Shown: piece by piece, positions 16,903 through 25,621 of the stretch | Layout: each line of letters opens with the position of its first letter | Numbering within the stretch: position 1 is the first letter of the stretch | DNA from: Bacteroidia bacterium | GTDB lineage: Bacteria > Bacteroidota > Bacteroidia > J057 | Direction of reading: 5' to 3' | Assembly: GCA_041391665.1 (NCBI GenBank) | Contig: JAWKNO010000001.1 | Location: forward strand, 2,480,001 to 2,544,000 | DNA length: 64,000 bases | Position numbers and translations under genes: made by a program | Notes under the pieces: generated by a model | What the model saw: the letters and a program-made list of their open reading frames with translations, nothing else | The model's database searches: none | What the model was told of the DNA's origin: nothing

Positions 16903-16949
16903 TTTGCGTAGTTAAATGGCTACATATATATTTGTAGTCAAATAGCTAC
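16903..16949 (+). promoter_or_regulatory. Promoter with two 16-bp operators upstream of the ArsR gene
   Basis: Promoter: TTTG at 16903-16906, 20 bases, TATATTTG at 16927-16934. Two near-identical sites, GTAGTTAAATGGCTAC (16908-16923) and GTAGTCAAATAGCTAC (16934-16949), share GTAG-N8-CTAC. One lies between the promoter boxes and the other covers the start site, just before the ATG at 16953. This is the expected layout for self-repression by the ArsR protein encoded next. Confidence 0.7.
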
Positions 16950-16952
16950 GTA

Positions 16953-17276
16953 ATGAATCTGAGACGAGACGTATTTCAGGCCATCGCAGATCCCACAAGA
17001 AGAGCCATACTCCTTCTGGTTGCCTCTCAATCCATGACCGCAGGGGCGATCGCAGCCAATTTTGAGACTGCAAGACCCACAGTTTCCAAACACCTGCAAA
17101 TCCTCACCGAATGCGAACTGCTGGAGCAGCAGCAAAGCGGAAGGGAAATCTATTACCACCTCAATCCCCAAAAAATCAAGGAAATCGCTGACTTTATTGA
17201 GCCCTTCCGCATGTTATGGGAGGAGCGGTTTAATAAACTCGAAGACATCATGAAAAAATACCAGGAGAAAAAATAA
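16953..17276 (+). CDS. ArsR-family winged-helix repressor
   Basis: 107 residues. The fold begins VFQAIADPTRRAILLLV, has the recognition helix region ETARPTVSKHLQIL and the wing GREIYYHLNP, all typical of ArsR proteins. It lacks the CxC metal site of arsenic sensors. It belongs to the common group encoded with an SRPBCC protein, which follows after 6 bases. Two operator-like repeats overlap its own promoter. Confidence 0.9.
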   Translation: MNLRRDVFQAIADPTRRAILLLVASQSMTAGAIAANFETARPTVSKHLQILTECELLEQQQSGREIYYHLNPQKIKEIADFIEPFRMLWEERFNKLEDIMKKYQEKK

Positions 17277-17282
17277 AATCGA

Positions 17283-17747
17283 ATGGAACTAAAAACAAAA
17301 ATCCATGCCGAGGACGGCAGGCAGGAACTGGTGATTACCCGCGAGTTTGACCTGCCCGTCGAACTGCTTTTCAAAGCCTATGTTGAACCGGAAATTGTGG
17401 AGCAATGGATGGGCACGAAAGTCATAAAACTGGAAAATAAAAAACATGGAAGCTGGCAGTTTATTACCACTGACCCTAAGGGAAATAAACACGGCTTCAA
17501 TGGTACCATCCACGAGTTTGTGCCCGACCGTAAAATCACCCGCACATTTGAAATGGAAAACACATCTTTTGGTGCCCAACTGGAGTTTCTCGATTTCGAA
17601 AAACTTACCGAAAACACCAGCAAACTCAGCATGCATATTGTGTTCAGATCTGTGGAACTGAGAGATCAGTTGTTGAAACTTCCCTTCGCCCAGGGAATAA
17701 ATATGGCGCATAACCGCCTTCAGGAATGTGTAAATAAATTAACTTAA
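17283..17747 (+). CDS. SRPBCC (AHSA1-type) protein
   Basis: 154 residues. The START-like fold opens with LVITREFDLPVELLFKAYVE and contains PEIVEQWMG, both typical of activator-of-Hsp90-ATPase-1-like proteins. These have a ligand-binding cavity, and the ligand is unknown. Co-transcribed with the upstream arsR gene; such pairs are widespread, and the ArsR protein usually controls the pair. Confidence 0.88.
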   Translation: MELKTKIHAEDGRQELVITREFDLPVELLFKAYVEPEIVEQWMGTKVIKLENKKHGSWQFITTDPKGNKHGFNGTIHEFVPDRKITRTFEMENTSFGAQLEFLDFEKLTENTSKLSMHIVFRSVELRDQLLKLPFAQGINMAHNRLQECVNKLT

Positions 17748-18048
17748 TTATAAACCTATTGGGATCATAAAATGCACTTCTGCGAAACTTTGCGCGAACC
17801 CTCAAGATGTTGATCGAAGATCATTCCCCTGTTTTTGAACGCAAAGTAACGCAGAGTACCACGCGGAGGAACGCAGAGACTACAACACCCTTTGCGTTAC
17901 TTTGCGATTCCTTTGCGGACTTTGCGTGAACCCTATCATCTCAGATCGAAGACCAGTTTCATTAAGTTGCAACCATATGAGGACGAAGAGGAAGCGCAAG
18001 GTTTCGCAGAAACTCCCAATTACTTTATGAAAATTAAAATAATCCACT
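17748..18048. repeat. Intergenic CGCAAAG/CTTTGCG repeat, hairpin-forming
   Basis: About 300 bases without a gene. CGCAAAGTAACGCAGAG (17840-17856) and CTTTGCGTTACTTTGCG (17890-17906) are inverted with one mismatch. The loop contains further CGCGGAGG and CGCAGAG words. A direct pair, ACTTTGCGCGAACCCT near 17786 and ACTTTGCGTGAACCCT near 17918, flanks it. No coding capacity is evident. Confidence 0.6.
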
Positions 18049-18417
18049 ATGAAAAAGAGAGATAAAATCATTTATTGGGTTGCGACCCTTTGGCTGGCTT
18101 TAGGAATGACATCCACGGGAATTGTCCAAATCATCAGAATGGATGAGGAGGTGGAACTAATGACCCGTCTCGGTTATCCCAATTATTTTATGACCATAAT
18201 AGGTGTCTGGAAAATATTTGGCGTGATAACCGTTCTTATTCCTAAATTCCCTCTGGTAAAAGAATGGGCATATGCAGGCTTTTTCTTTGCCATGTCAGGT
18301 GCCATTATTTCGCATTTTGCCGTGGCCGATGCAGCCATAGAATATTTTGGCCCGACCTTGTTACTGGTTCTGACAGTGGTTTCGTGGTATTTCAGACCAG
18401 CGGATAGAAAAATATAG
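18049..18417 (+). CDS. DoxX-like membrane protein
   Basis: 122 residues with four hydrophobic segments. The beginning IIYWVATLWLALGMTSTG and the middle GVWKIFGVITVLIPKFPLVKEW (split by helices) match the DoxX-like family of small inner-membrane proteins. Often encoded beside ArsR/SRPBCC/YdeI genes in Bacteroidota, as here. Function is unknown. Confidence 0.85.
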   Translation: MKKRDKIIYWVATLWLALGMTSTGIVQIIRMDEEVELMTRLGYPNYFMTIIGVWKIFGVITVLIPKFPLVKEWAYAGFFFAMSGAIISHFAVADAAIEYFGPTLLLVLTVVSWYFRPADRKI

Positions 18418-18438
18418 CAATTACCTTATAAAATCAAA

Positions 18439-19071
18439 ATGGATAATAGCAAGAATCCGGCGGTAGATCAGTATCTGGCTGAGGGCTGTAAACGTTGCCC
18501 TTTGGGAGGTACGCCTGCATGCAAGGTTCATACCTGGGAGAGGGAGCTGCCATTATTGAGAATGATCCTTCTCGATTGCGGACTGACCGAGGAAAGGAAA
18601 TGGAGTGTTCCGACCTATACCTTTCAGTCGAAGAATATCGCCGTGATGGCTGCTTTTAAAGAGTATTGTTCGATCAGTTTTTTCAAAGGTGCGCTGCTGG
18701 ACAATTCCCACGGACTGCTGGAATCGCCGGGTGAAAATTCGCAGTCTGTCCGCCTGATCCGTTTTACTTCTGCTGAACAAATCATGGAGAAAGCAGACCT
18801 GGTTAAGGCATGTATTTTTGAGGCGATTGAAGTGGAAAAAGCCGGACTAAAGGTGAATTTTAAAAAAATAGATGAATTCCCCATCCCCGACGAATTTCAG
18901 ATACAGTTGGATACATTTCCCGACCTGAAAGCGGCTTTTGAGGCACTGACACCGGGACGGCAGAGAGGATATATCCACTATTTCTCCCAACCCAAACAAT
19001 CCAAAACCCGGGAGGCGAGAGTGCAAAAATATATTGAAAAAATTCTCAATGGAGAAGGATTCCATGATTAG
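18439..19071 (+). CDS. YdeI-family protein (DUF1801/OmdA type)
   Basis: 210 residues. LLDCGLTEERKWSVPTYTFQ and LTPGRQRGYIHYFSQPKQSK with REARVQKYIEKIL are near-invariant in YdeI proteins. The N-terminus adds an uncommon Cys-rich start, EGCKRCPLGGTPACKVH, that could bind a metal. Soluble, cytoplasmic; the role is not established, although members have been tied to peptide or membrane stress resistance. It follows the DoxX gene by 21 bases, so both are probably co-transcribed. Confidence 0.85.
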   Translation: MDNSKNPAVDQYLAEGCKRCPLGGTPACKVHTWERELPLLRMILLDCGLTEERKWSVPTYTFQSKNIAVMAAFKEYCSISFFKGALLDNSHGLLESPGENSQSVRLIRFTSAEQIMEKADLVKACIFEAIEVEKAGLKVNFKKIDEFPIPDEFQIQLDTFPDLKAAFEALTPGRQRGYIHYFSQPKQSKTREARVQKYIEKILNGEGFHD

Positions 19072-19135
19072 TATATTCGTACGAGGAATAGCTAACTCCC
19101 AGAAAAACAAGTCTTTATTTATCAATAATCCCGCA

Positions 19136-19597
19136 ATGAAAAAGCTGCAATTCACAAAAAACATCAATGCCTCTCCGGAGAAGGTTTACAATGCTATGCT
19201 GGGTATCAGCAATATTAAAACCTACGAACAATGGACTGCCGAATTTAATCCATCTTCAACTTATGTAGGCAACTGGGAAAAGGGCTCGAAAATGCTGTTT
19301 GTAGGTGTTGACGCAGAGGGAAAACGCGGGGGAATGGTCTCCGAAGTCGCCGAAAATACTCCTTTTACGTTTGTTTCCATTCGCCATTACGGAATGGTGG
19401 ACGGAGAACAGGAAATTACGGAGGGCGAAGAAGTGGCAAAATGGGCAGGCAGTATGGAAAATTATCACTTTGAAGGGAATGATAGCGGAACAACAGTAAC
19501 AGTAGAGATCGATGCAGTGGAAGATTATCTGGATTATTTCAACAAGACGTATCCACAGGCTTTAAACAAGCTTCAGACGATTGCAGAAAGTCTGTGA
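19136..19597 (+). CDS. SRPBCC-domain protein
   Basis: 153 residues from the ATG at 19136, where the fold begins (KLQFTKNINASPEKVYNAML). An upstream in-frame ATG at 19034 would overlap the YdeI gene and add an unrelated 34-residue tail. START-like ligand-binding fold with a C-terminal helix LDYFNKTYPQALNKLQTIAE. Second SRPBCC protein in this group; the ligand is unknown. Confidence 0.85.
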   Translation: MKKLQFTKNINASPEKVYNAMLGISNIKTYEQWTAEFNPSSTYVGNWEKGSKMLFVGVDAEGKRGGMVSEVAENTPFTFVSIRHYGMVDGEQEITEGEEVAKWAGSMENYHFEGNDSGTTVTVEIDAVEDYLDYFNKTYPQALNKLQTIAESL

Positions 19598-19645
19598 AAA
19601 AGTCGTAATTGCAGTTACTGACTTTTTTAATGGTACATTCATAAA

Positions 19646-21115
19646 ATGAGGACATTCAAAAGGGTAATTCTTTTGGTTTTATCAATGCTCCTGCTGTTTA
19701 TCGCCTGGCTGGCAGGAAATACATTCACCTTCCAATCGAAACAGATTCAATATGACCCGGTGGTAGCGATTGAAATCAATTCTGCTTCCACTGTCAATTT
19801 CTCCCATGCCATACAGATCAGAACCGTTTCACCCGAAAACCCTGCCGATTTTGACTCCACACAGTTTTACCAGTTTGCGGCGTTTTTGAAAACTACCTAT
19901 CCACTGGCCGACTCGCTGCTGGAAAAAAAGGTGTTTAACACGTTCAGTTACCTGTACAAGTGGGAAGGTGCTGACCTAACCTTAAAACCGATCGTATTGA
20001 TGGCGCATCTGGATGTGGTGCCTGTGCTCAGTGAAAACATTCCCCACTGGAAACATGATCCTTTTGGCGGCAATATTGTCAATGACACGATATGGGGTAG
20101 GGGAGCCATTGACGATAAAATCGGGGTAATCGGTATCATGGAGACGGTGGAAAGACTGCTTTCCGAAGGTTATCAACCCAAACGCACCATTTACCTGTCT
20201 TTGGGACATGATGAGGAAATCGGCGGAACCAACGGCGCCAAAACCATCGCTGCCTTTTTGCTGGAGCAGGCAGTGGAGGCCGAATTTGTGATAGATGAGG
20301 GCGGAACCATTTCTCAGGGACTCGTGCCCGGCCTTGAAAAAGATGTCGCACTGATTGGCATTGCAGAGAAAGGCATTCTGACTCTGGAGCTGTCTGTGGA
20401 GATCGAAGGCGGCCATTCTTCCATGCCCGAAAAAGAAACCGCCATTGACGTACTTTCCGCCGCCATAGCACGGGTGAAAGAAAATCCGCTGCCTGCAAAA
20501 ATTACTCCACCTATTGATGCTTTTATCGAGGCCCTGGGGCCGGAAATGCCTTTTCTCAATAAACTTGCCTTCGCCAATAAAGGGGTATTCCGGTCAATGA
20601 TTATCGGTGCATACGAAAAAAGCGCTTCGGGAAATGCGCTGGTGAGAACCACAACTTCCCCTACCATTTTCAACAGCGGGGTAAAAGAAAATGTCATTCC
20701 CCGTTCTGCAAAGGCAATTGTAAATTTCAGGGTTTTACCGGAAACTACTTTTGAAGAAGTGGAGGCGTTTATAAGGAAGGTGGTAAACGACGATCGCATT
20801 TCCATAACAGCGGTCAAAACCCGGTCAGAACCTTCGGCGGTTTCTTCGGTCAGTTCGCTGGGATATCAGACCCTTGCCCGTTCCATTGCGGAGGTGTATC
20901 CTGAGACGCTGATTTCGCCTTATCTGGTTGTCGGAGCTACAGATTCGCGGCATTTTAAGGATATATCTGCGGATATTTACCGGTTTTCCCCGATCAAAAT
21001 CAACCGGGGAAATATCAAATCATTCCACGGCCTGAATGAAAGACTGGCCGTAGCAGAACTGGAAAATGCCCTTCGGTTTTATTATCAACTGATCAAAAAT
21101 GGCGCTTCGGAATAA
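19646..21115 (+). CDS. M20-family metallopeptidase (PM20D1/carboxypeptidase S-like)
   Basis: 489 residues. An N-terminal membrane segment (ILLVLSMLLLFIAWLAG) anchors or exports it. The di-zinc M20 core is complete: MAHLDVVPV, GRGAIDDKIG, LGHDEEIGG with the catalytic and bridging acids, a dimerisation insert after EIEGGHSSMPEKETA, and a C-terminal ligand region VVGATDSRHFKD. This long form matches the N-acyl amino-acid hydrolase/carboxypeptidase S branch. It ends 16 bases before the next gene. Confidence 0.9.
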   Translation: MRTFKRVILLVLSMLLLFIAWLAGNTFTFQSKQIQYDPVVAIEINSASTVNFSHAIQIRTVSPENPADFDSTQFYQFAAFLKTTYPLADSLLEKKVFNTFSYLYKWEGADLTLKPIVLMAHLDVVPVLSENIPHWKHDPFGGNIVNDTIWGRGAIDDKIGVIGIMETVERLLSEGYQPKRTIYLSLGHDEEIGGTNGAKTIAAFLLEQAVEAEFVIDEGGTISQGLVPGLEKDVALIGIAEKGILTLELSVEIEGGHSSMPEKETAIDVLSAAIARVKENPLPAKITPPIDAFIEALGPEMPFLNKLAFANKGVFRSMIIGAYEKSASGNALVRTTTSPTIFNSGVKENVIPRSAKAIVNFRVLPETTFEEVEAFIRKVVNDDRISITAVKTRSEPSAVSSVSSLGYQTLARSIAEVYPETLISPYLVVGATDSRHFKDISADIYRFSPIKINRGNIKSFHGLNERLAVAELENALRFYYQLIKNGASE

Positions 21116-21131
21116 AACATTTTGCATCAAA

Positions 21132-21857
21132 ATGATAACTAAAAAATTATTTCCAACTGTGCTGATCGTCTGGCTCGTGAGCTGCCAGCCCTCCGGTAAG
21201 GATTCAACAACTGAAGCCCGTCATTCTGACGTAAAAATTGCAGGTGCGATGAAAAACGTAATGTGGAAAGGCGAACTGGCAGGCGTAATTAACCTTGACA
21301 CCATCGAAAATACAACAGGCCTTTACGGATTGGGGCCATTGAGTTTTCTTTCAGGAGAAATTCTGATCAATGACGGGAAGTCCTATGTTTCACGCGTAGT
21401 TTCTGATTCGGAAATGTCGGTTGAAAAGACCTTTCAGGCATCAGCGCCATTTTTTGTATATGCGAATGTGGATGAATGGGCGGAAACAGATTTACCCGAA
21501 CATATCATTACCCTCAAAGAACTGGAGGCTTTTGTGGATGAAAAAACCAAAGACCATCCCCGCCCCTTTGCCTTTAAGATGAAGGGAACCGTGTCGAATG
21601 CCTCCATTCACATTCAAAACCTACCCCCCGGAACAAAAGTATCTTCACCCCAGGAAGCGCATCAGGGGCAGACCAACTATAAATTGGAAAATGAGCCGGT
21701 CGAAATAGTCGGTTTTTTTTCGACCGACCATAAAGGCGTGTTTACCCATCATGACTCATTTTTACACTTGCATCTGATTACCGCAGATGAAAGCAAAATG
21801 GGGCATCTTGACGAGGCTCAGTTTGGAAAAATGACACTATTTTTACCAAAGAAATAG
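21132..21857 (+). CDS. budA: Alpha-acetolactate decarboxylase, lipoprotein form
   Basis: 241 residues from the ATG at 21132; an upstream start at 21099 would overlap the peptidase gene. The N-terminal signal ends in the lipobox LVSC, so the protein is probably lipid-anchored outside the cytoplasm. The enzyme makes acetoin from acetolactate. Family features are GLGPLSFLSGEILINDG, and zinc-binding His residues in THHDSFLHLHLI and MGHLDEAQ. The extracytoplasmic location is odd for a pathway fed by a cytoplasmic intermediate but is known for some members. Confidence 0.85.
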   Translation: MITKKLFPTVLIVWLVSCQPSGKDSTTEARHSDVKIAGAMKNVMWKGELAGVINLDTIENTTGLYGLGPLSFLSGEILINDGKSYVSRVVSDSEMSVEKTFQASAPFFVYANVDEWAETDLPEHIITLKELEAFVDEKTKDHPRPFAFKMKGTVSNASIHIQNLPPGTKVSSPQEAHQGQTNYKLENEPVEIVGFFSTDHKGVFTHHDSFLHLHLITADESKMGHLDEAQFGKMTLFLPKK

Positions 21858-21878
21858 GATACTGCCAAATACAAAACA

Positions 21879-22673
21879 ATGAAAAATTATCCCTTCGAAT
21901 ATAGACTACTGGCTCTTCTGGGAGCAGTATGGTTTTTATGCTCCTGTAAGCCCGTGATTGCCCAGTCCGGCGCGATGGATAAAGAACCCAAATCTACCCA
22001 CACGTGGCTGGATTCCGATAAAAAAGAGATTTATAACTACGATATAGACATCCGGGTTACGAATTTTCCCACAAATCCGGATCGAAGCTGGCTGTACTAT
22101 TTTTCCCTTCAGGTCAACTTTACCGACCATGACGAATGGGCACATGGCGGACTTCAGTGGGCAGGCGTGGAAGAATTTGCCAACAACAATAACCAAGGCG
22201 TCAACTGGGGTGGGGGATCAGACTGGGCAGGTTATGGCGGTATTGGCCGTACCAACACGCCCTACACATGGGAACTGGGCAAATGGTACCGATATCGCGT
22301 ATGGCGGCTTGACAAAAACGCGGAAGGTTACTGGCAGTGGGCATTTTTTGTGCTCAATTACGAGACGGGCGAGGAAAGGCAACTGGGAATTGTCATCACC
22401 AAATCCGCATTTATGAAGGATGCCACGGTCTGGATCGAGACGGGGTATGGCGTCGGCTGCGATACAGAAAGCGCACGCGTGGAGTGGCGAAACCCGGTAT
22501 TCCGCTGCACCACCCCGGGCGAATTTACCCCCATCCACGGTACCGCCACCTACAACGGCACCTGCGACGGCAAAAACAGCACCAATCAGGGTTTGATTTC
22601 CGCTTCTCCTTTGCAGTGGTTTCAGGCGACCCGTTCGGCCAGAACCGTCAAAAACAACCAAAGACTTTGGTGA
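21879..22673 (+). CDS. Unrecognised exported protein, lectin-like
   Basis: 264 residues with a signal peptide ending near LCSCKPVIAQ, possibly a lipoprotein. The body is rich in Trp, Tyr and Gly (DHDEWAHGGLQWAGVEEF, WELGKWYRYRVWRLDK) and has Cys residues that could form disulphides. The pattern suggests a beta-sandwich (DUF3472- or concanavalin-like), but I cannot assign a family. It lies 21 bases after the acetolactate decarboxylase gene. Confidence 0.65.
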   Translation: MKNYPFEYRLLALLGAVWFLCSCKPVIAQSGAMDKEPKSTHTWLDSDKKEIYNYDIDIRVTNFPTNPDRSWLYYFSLQVNFTDHDEWAHGGLQWAGVEEFANNNNQGVNWGGGSDWAGYGGIGRTNTPYTWELGKWYRYRVWRLDKNAEGYWQWAFFVLNYETGEERQLGIVITKSAFMKDATVWIETGYGVGCDTESARVEWRNPVFRCTTPGEFTPIHGTATYNGTCDGKNSTNQGLISASPLQWFQATRSARTVKNNQRLW

Positions 22674-22711
22674 GGAGGGGAAATTTCGGTGGCGCATCAG
22701 GAGACAACCAA

Positions 22712-23203
22712 ATGACCTCCCCAAAAACAATCAGATATGGTATCGTAGGATTCAGCAGGGATCAATTTGATAAGAAAGCAGCTTATCTGATTTTGGATAA
22801 AATTTTCAGAAGAATTAAAGAAGCGCATCAGGACCAACCTATTGAAATAGTGAGTGGATACACGAATTCCGGAGTTCCCAAAATCGCCTATGAGTTAGCA
22901 GATAAGTATAGGTTCACGACAACCGGATTTTCGGCTAAACAGGCATTGCAGGTGAAAAGCGGAGTATATCCGGTAAATAAATGTATCCTGGTTGGTGAAA
23001 AATTTGGGGATGAATCAGTATCTTTTGTGAGATATATTGATGCCTTAATCAGGATCGGTGGCGGAAAACAAAGCAGAAATGAGGTTGAACTGTTCAGGAA
23101 AATGAACGTTGACAAGCCCATCGCATCCTGCCTGGAAGAGTATGAAATAGAAGGGTATGGCGAAAAACCTGAAGCGCCCGACGACCAATTGTTAAAATCC
23201 TGA
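22712..23203 (+). CDS. SLOG/LOG-like Rossmann protein
   Basis: 163 residues from the ATG at 22712; the frame is open further upstream but overlaps the preceding gene. It begins with a Rossmann strand YGIVGFSRDQFD, has IEIVSGYTNSGVPKIAYELA and RIGGGKQSRNEVELFRKM, comparable to the GGxxT-x-E nucleotide/sugar-binding motif of LOG and SLOG proteins. These often sense or hydrolyse nucleotides. Substrate is unknown. Confidence 0.6.
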   Translation: MTSPKTIRYGIVGFSRDQFDKKAAYLILDKIFRRIKEAHQDQPIEIVSGYTNSGVPKIAYELADKYRFTTTGFSAKQALQVKSGVYPVNKCILVGEKFGDESVSFVRYIDALIRIGGGKQSRNEVELFRKMNVDKPIASCLEEYEIEGYGEKPEAPDDQLLKS

Positions 23204-23215
23204 TATACCTTACAT

Positions 23216-23578
23216 ATGAATTTTTCACAGTTAGTGCCTGGTGTGTTTTATATCAATATTTTAGACGGGTTAAAATTATTTGTTGACTGTCTGGAATTTA
23301 CAATTGTACACGAAGATCTAAAAGCCTCACAACCATATTGCGTATTGGAAAAGGAAGGAATAAGGATTATGGTTTTTCAGGACGAGAAATTAGCGAAAGA
23401 GCATAATCCAGAGCTAAGGCTGGTAACAAATAATATTGATGAAGTATATGAAAAAATAGCTGGATCTTTTCCTTATCTGCTTCATCCTAATCTTAATAAA
23501 GTAACCCTGAGGCCCTGGGGGGCAAAAGAATTTGCTATTGCAGACAACCAACTTGGGATAAGATTTCAGCAATGGTAA
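23216..23578 (+). CDS. VOC-superfamily (glyoxalase/bleomycin-resistance-like) protein
   Basis: 120 residues forming a single VOC unit: early VPGVFYINILDGLKLFVDCL, then YCVLEKEGIRIMVFQDE, and the closing LRPWGAKEFAIADNQLGIRF. The usual metal-binding His/Glu set is incomplete. It starts 12 bases after the SLOG-like gene. Function is unknown. Confidence 0.75.
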   Translation: MNFSQLVPGVFYINILDGLKLFVDCLEFTIVHEDLKASQPYCVLEKEGIRIMVFQDEKLAKEHNPELRLVTNNIDEVYEKIAGSFPYLLHPNLNKVTLRPWGAKEFAIADNQLGIRFQQW

Positions 23579-23584
23579 CAACTA

Positions 23585-23605
23585 TACCAGTGACAGTAAC
23601 TGGTA
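23585..23605. repeat. Inverted repeat after the VOC gene
   Basis: TACCAGT (23585-23591), GACAGTA, ACTGGTA (23599-23605): a perfect 7-bp stem. It lies seven bases past the VOC stop codon with no T-run. It may be a weak terminator or a site linked to the left edge of the restriction locus. The rest of the gap to 23824 shows nothing I can name. Confidence 0.35.
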
Positions 23606-23824
23606 CAGGTTCTGTTATTAGTTTGTCACATGCAAGCGGTGAAAACCGGGAGGATGTTGGAAAAAATACAGTAAATTTATAGCGTAAGAGGGTAGTTTTC
23701 CATTAGGGAAAAGATGGGCGGCACCAGCATGTGCAGAAGGGTGGGAAAAGTGAAAGAACTTGAGTTTTTGTTCACGGCACGACAGAGACAGAATAATAAC
23801 ATTGATAAACAACAAAAGACTTAA

Positions 23825-25621
23825 ATGAAGAATTTTAAAGAAAAAGCAGACCTGATTTGGAGAGTGGCAGACCTGTTGAGAGGAGATTACAAACAGTCTG
23901 ACTATGGAAAGGTAATTTTACCCATGACAGTACTCAGACGACTGGACTGTGTACTCGAACCGACCAAACAGAAAGTGCTGGACTACCTACCCAAAGTAGA
24001 TTCACTAAAAGAAAGTGCCAAAGACATTGCGCTCAATAAAATTGCGGGTTTCAACTTCCACAACAGAAGCCAATTCAACTTTGATAAACTCATTGCTGAC
24101 TCTGATAATGTTGCTATAAATCTTAGAAACTACATCAATGGCTTTTCAACCAGTGCCAGGGAAATTATTGAGTACTTCAATTTTGATGATCAAATAGACC
24201 GAATGGACGGCCCCCAGGCCGATATTCTTTTTCGTGTCGTTAAGTCTTTTCAAGAAATAGATTTAACCGACATGGATTCCATGGAAATGGGGTACACCTT
24301 CGAAGAACTCATCCGAAAATTTGCGGAACAATCCAACGAAACAGCCGGGGAACACTTTACACCAAGAGAAGTCATTCGCCTGATGGTAAATGTACTTTTC
24401 ATTGAAGATAAAGACATACTTACCCAAGACGGAATTGTAAAAACACTTTATGACCCTGCCTGCGGTACTGGCGGAATGCTTTCGGTAGGTGAGCAATATG
24501 TAAAAGAACTCAACCCGAAAGCTGAACTAAAAGTGTTTGGTCAGGAAATCAATCCTGAATCCTACGCCATCTGTAAATCGGATATGCTGATTAAAGGTCA
24601 AAACCCAAGCAACATCAAGTTTGGAAACACCTTTACAGTGGATGGACTGGAAGAAGAAAAGTTTGATTACATGCTTTCCAATCCGCCTTTTGGTGTGGAC
24701 TGGAAAAAAGCCGAAAAAATCATCAAAGCCGAAGCAGACAACAAAGGCATGAGCGGACGTTTTGGGGCAGGATTACCAAGAATCAATGATGGTTCTTTGC
24801 TTTTCCTGCAACACATGATTTCTAAAATGAAATCAGGAGGAACTCGAATTGGAATTGTTTTTAATGGCTCGCCATTGTTTACGGGTGCAGCTGAAAGTGG
24901 CGAAAGCAATATCCGGAAATGGATTATTGAAAATGATTGGCTGGAAGCAGTCATTGCCCTGCCCGATCAACTCTTTTACAACACAGGCATTAGCACCTAT
25001 ATCTGGATAATCACCAACAACAAAAGTGCCGAGCGAAGCGGTAAAGTGCAATTGATAAATGCAACTGGTGCAAAAGATGAAGAACTGACCAAAGAAGGCA
25101 AACTCGATTTCAACCGCTTTTGGCAAAAAATGGACAGAAGCCTGGGCAATAAACGCAAGAAAATTGCTGAAAACGGAAATGAAAAAGGCATTGGCTTCAT
25201 TACGCAACTCTATGGCAATTTTGAAGAAAACGAGTTTTGCAAAATTCTGCCCAATGAGTTTTTTGGCTATTGGAGAATTACGGTTGAACAGCCGCTAAAG
25301 GAAAACGGCAAGGTGGTAAAAAGTAAAGGACAACCCAAGCCCGACACTTCTTTGCGTGATTACGAAAATATACCTTTCCTTGTAAAGACAGGGTATGCCC
25401 TGTCTCCTCAGACGATCGAGGGTTATTTTGAGCGGGAAGTAAAACCCCATCTACCCGAAGCGTGGATAGACCACAGCAAAACCAAAGTTGGTTATGAAAT
25501 AAACTTTACCAAATATTTCTATGAGTTTAAGCCATTAAGGCCACTGGCAGACATCAAAGCCGATATTTTGGCTTTAGAGGAAAAAACGTTGGAAACTGAA
25601 AAAACGGTATTGGACTCATGA
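23825..25621 (+). CDS. hsdM: Type I restriction-modification methyltransferase subunit HsdM
   Basis: 598 residues. N-terminal HsdM helical domain, then the N6-adenine methylase core with motif I DPACGTGGML (210-219) and motif IV NPPFGVDW (about 286-293). Makes the modification unit with HsdS and, with HsdR, the restriction complex. Somewhat longer than the usual 500-540 because of a C-terminal extension. First gene of a tight operon: its stop overlaps the next start by 4 bases (ATGA at 25618). Confidence 0.95.
   Translation: MKNFKEKADLIWRVADLLRGDYKQSDYGKVILPMTVLRRLDCVLEPTKQKVLDYLPKVDSLKESAKDIALNKIAGFNFHNRSQFNFDKLIADSDNVAINLRNYINGFSTSAREIIEYFNFDDQIDRMDGPQADILFRVVKSFQEIDLTDMDSMEMGYTFEELIRKFAEQSNETAGEHFTPREVIRLMVNVLFIEDKDILTQDGIVKTLYDPACGTGGMLSVGEQYVKELNPKAELKVFGQEINPESYAICKSDMLIKGQNPSNIKFGNTFTVDGLEEEKFDYMLSNPPFGVDWKKAEKIIKAEADNKGMSGRFGAGLPRINDGSLLFLQHMISKMKSGGTRIGIVFNGSPLFTGAAESGESNIRKWIIENDWLEAVIALPDQLFYNTGISTYIWIITNNKSAERSGKVQLINATGAKDEELTKEGKLDFNRFWQKMDRSLGNKRKKIAENGNEKGIGFITQLYGNFEENEFCKILPNEFFGYWRITVEQPLKENGKVVKSKGQPKPDTSLRDYENIPFLVKTGYALSPQTIEGYFEREVKPHLPEAWIDHSKTKVGYEINFTKYFYEFKPLRPLADIKADILALEEKTLETEKTVLDS

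Noticed and set aside
22337..22711. Upstream extension of the SLOG-like gene
   Set aside because: It overlaps the exported protein gene in another frame and reads as Arg/His-rich nonsense; the ATG at 22712 starts the Rossmann fold.
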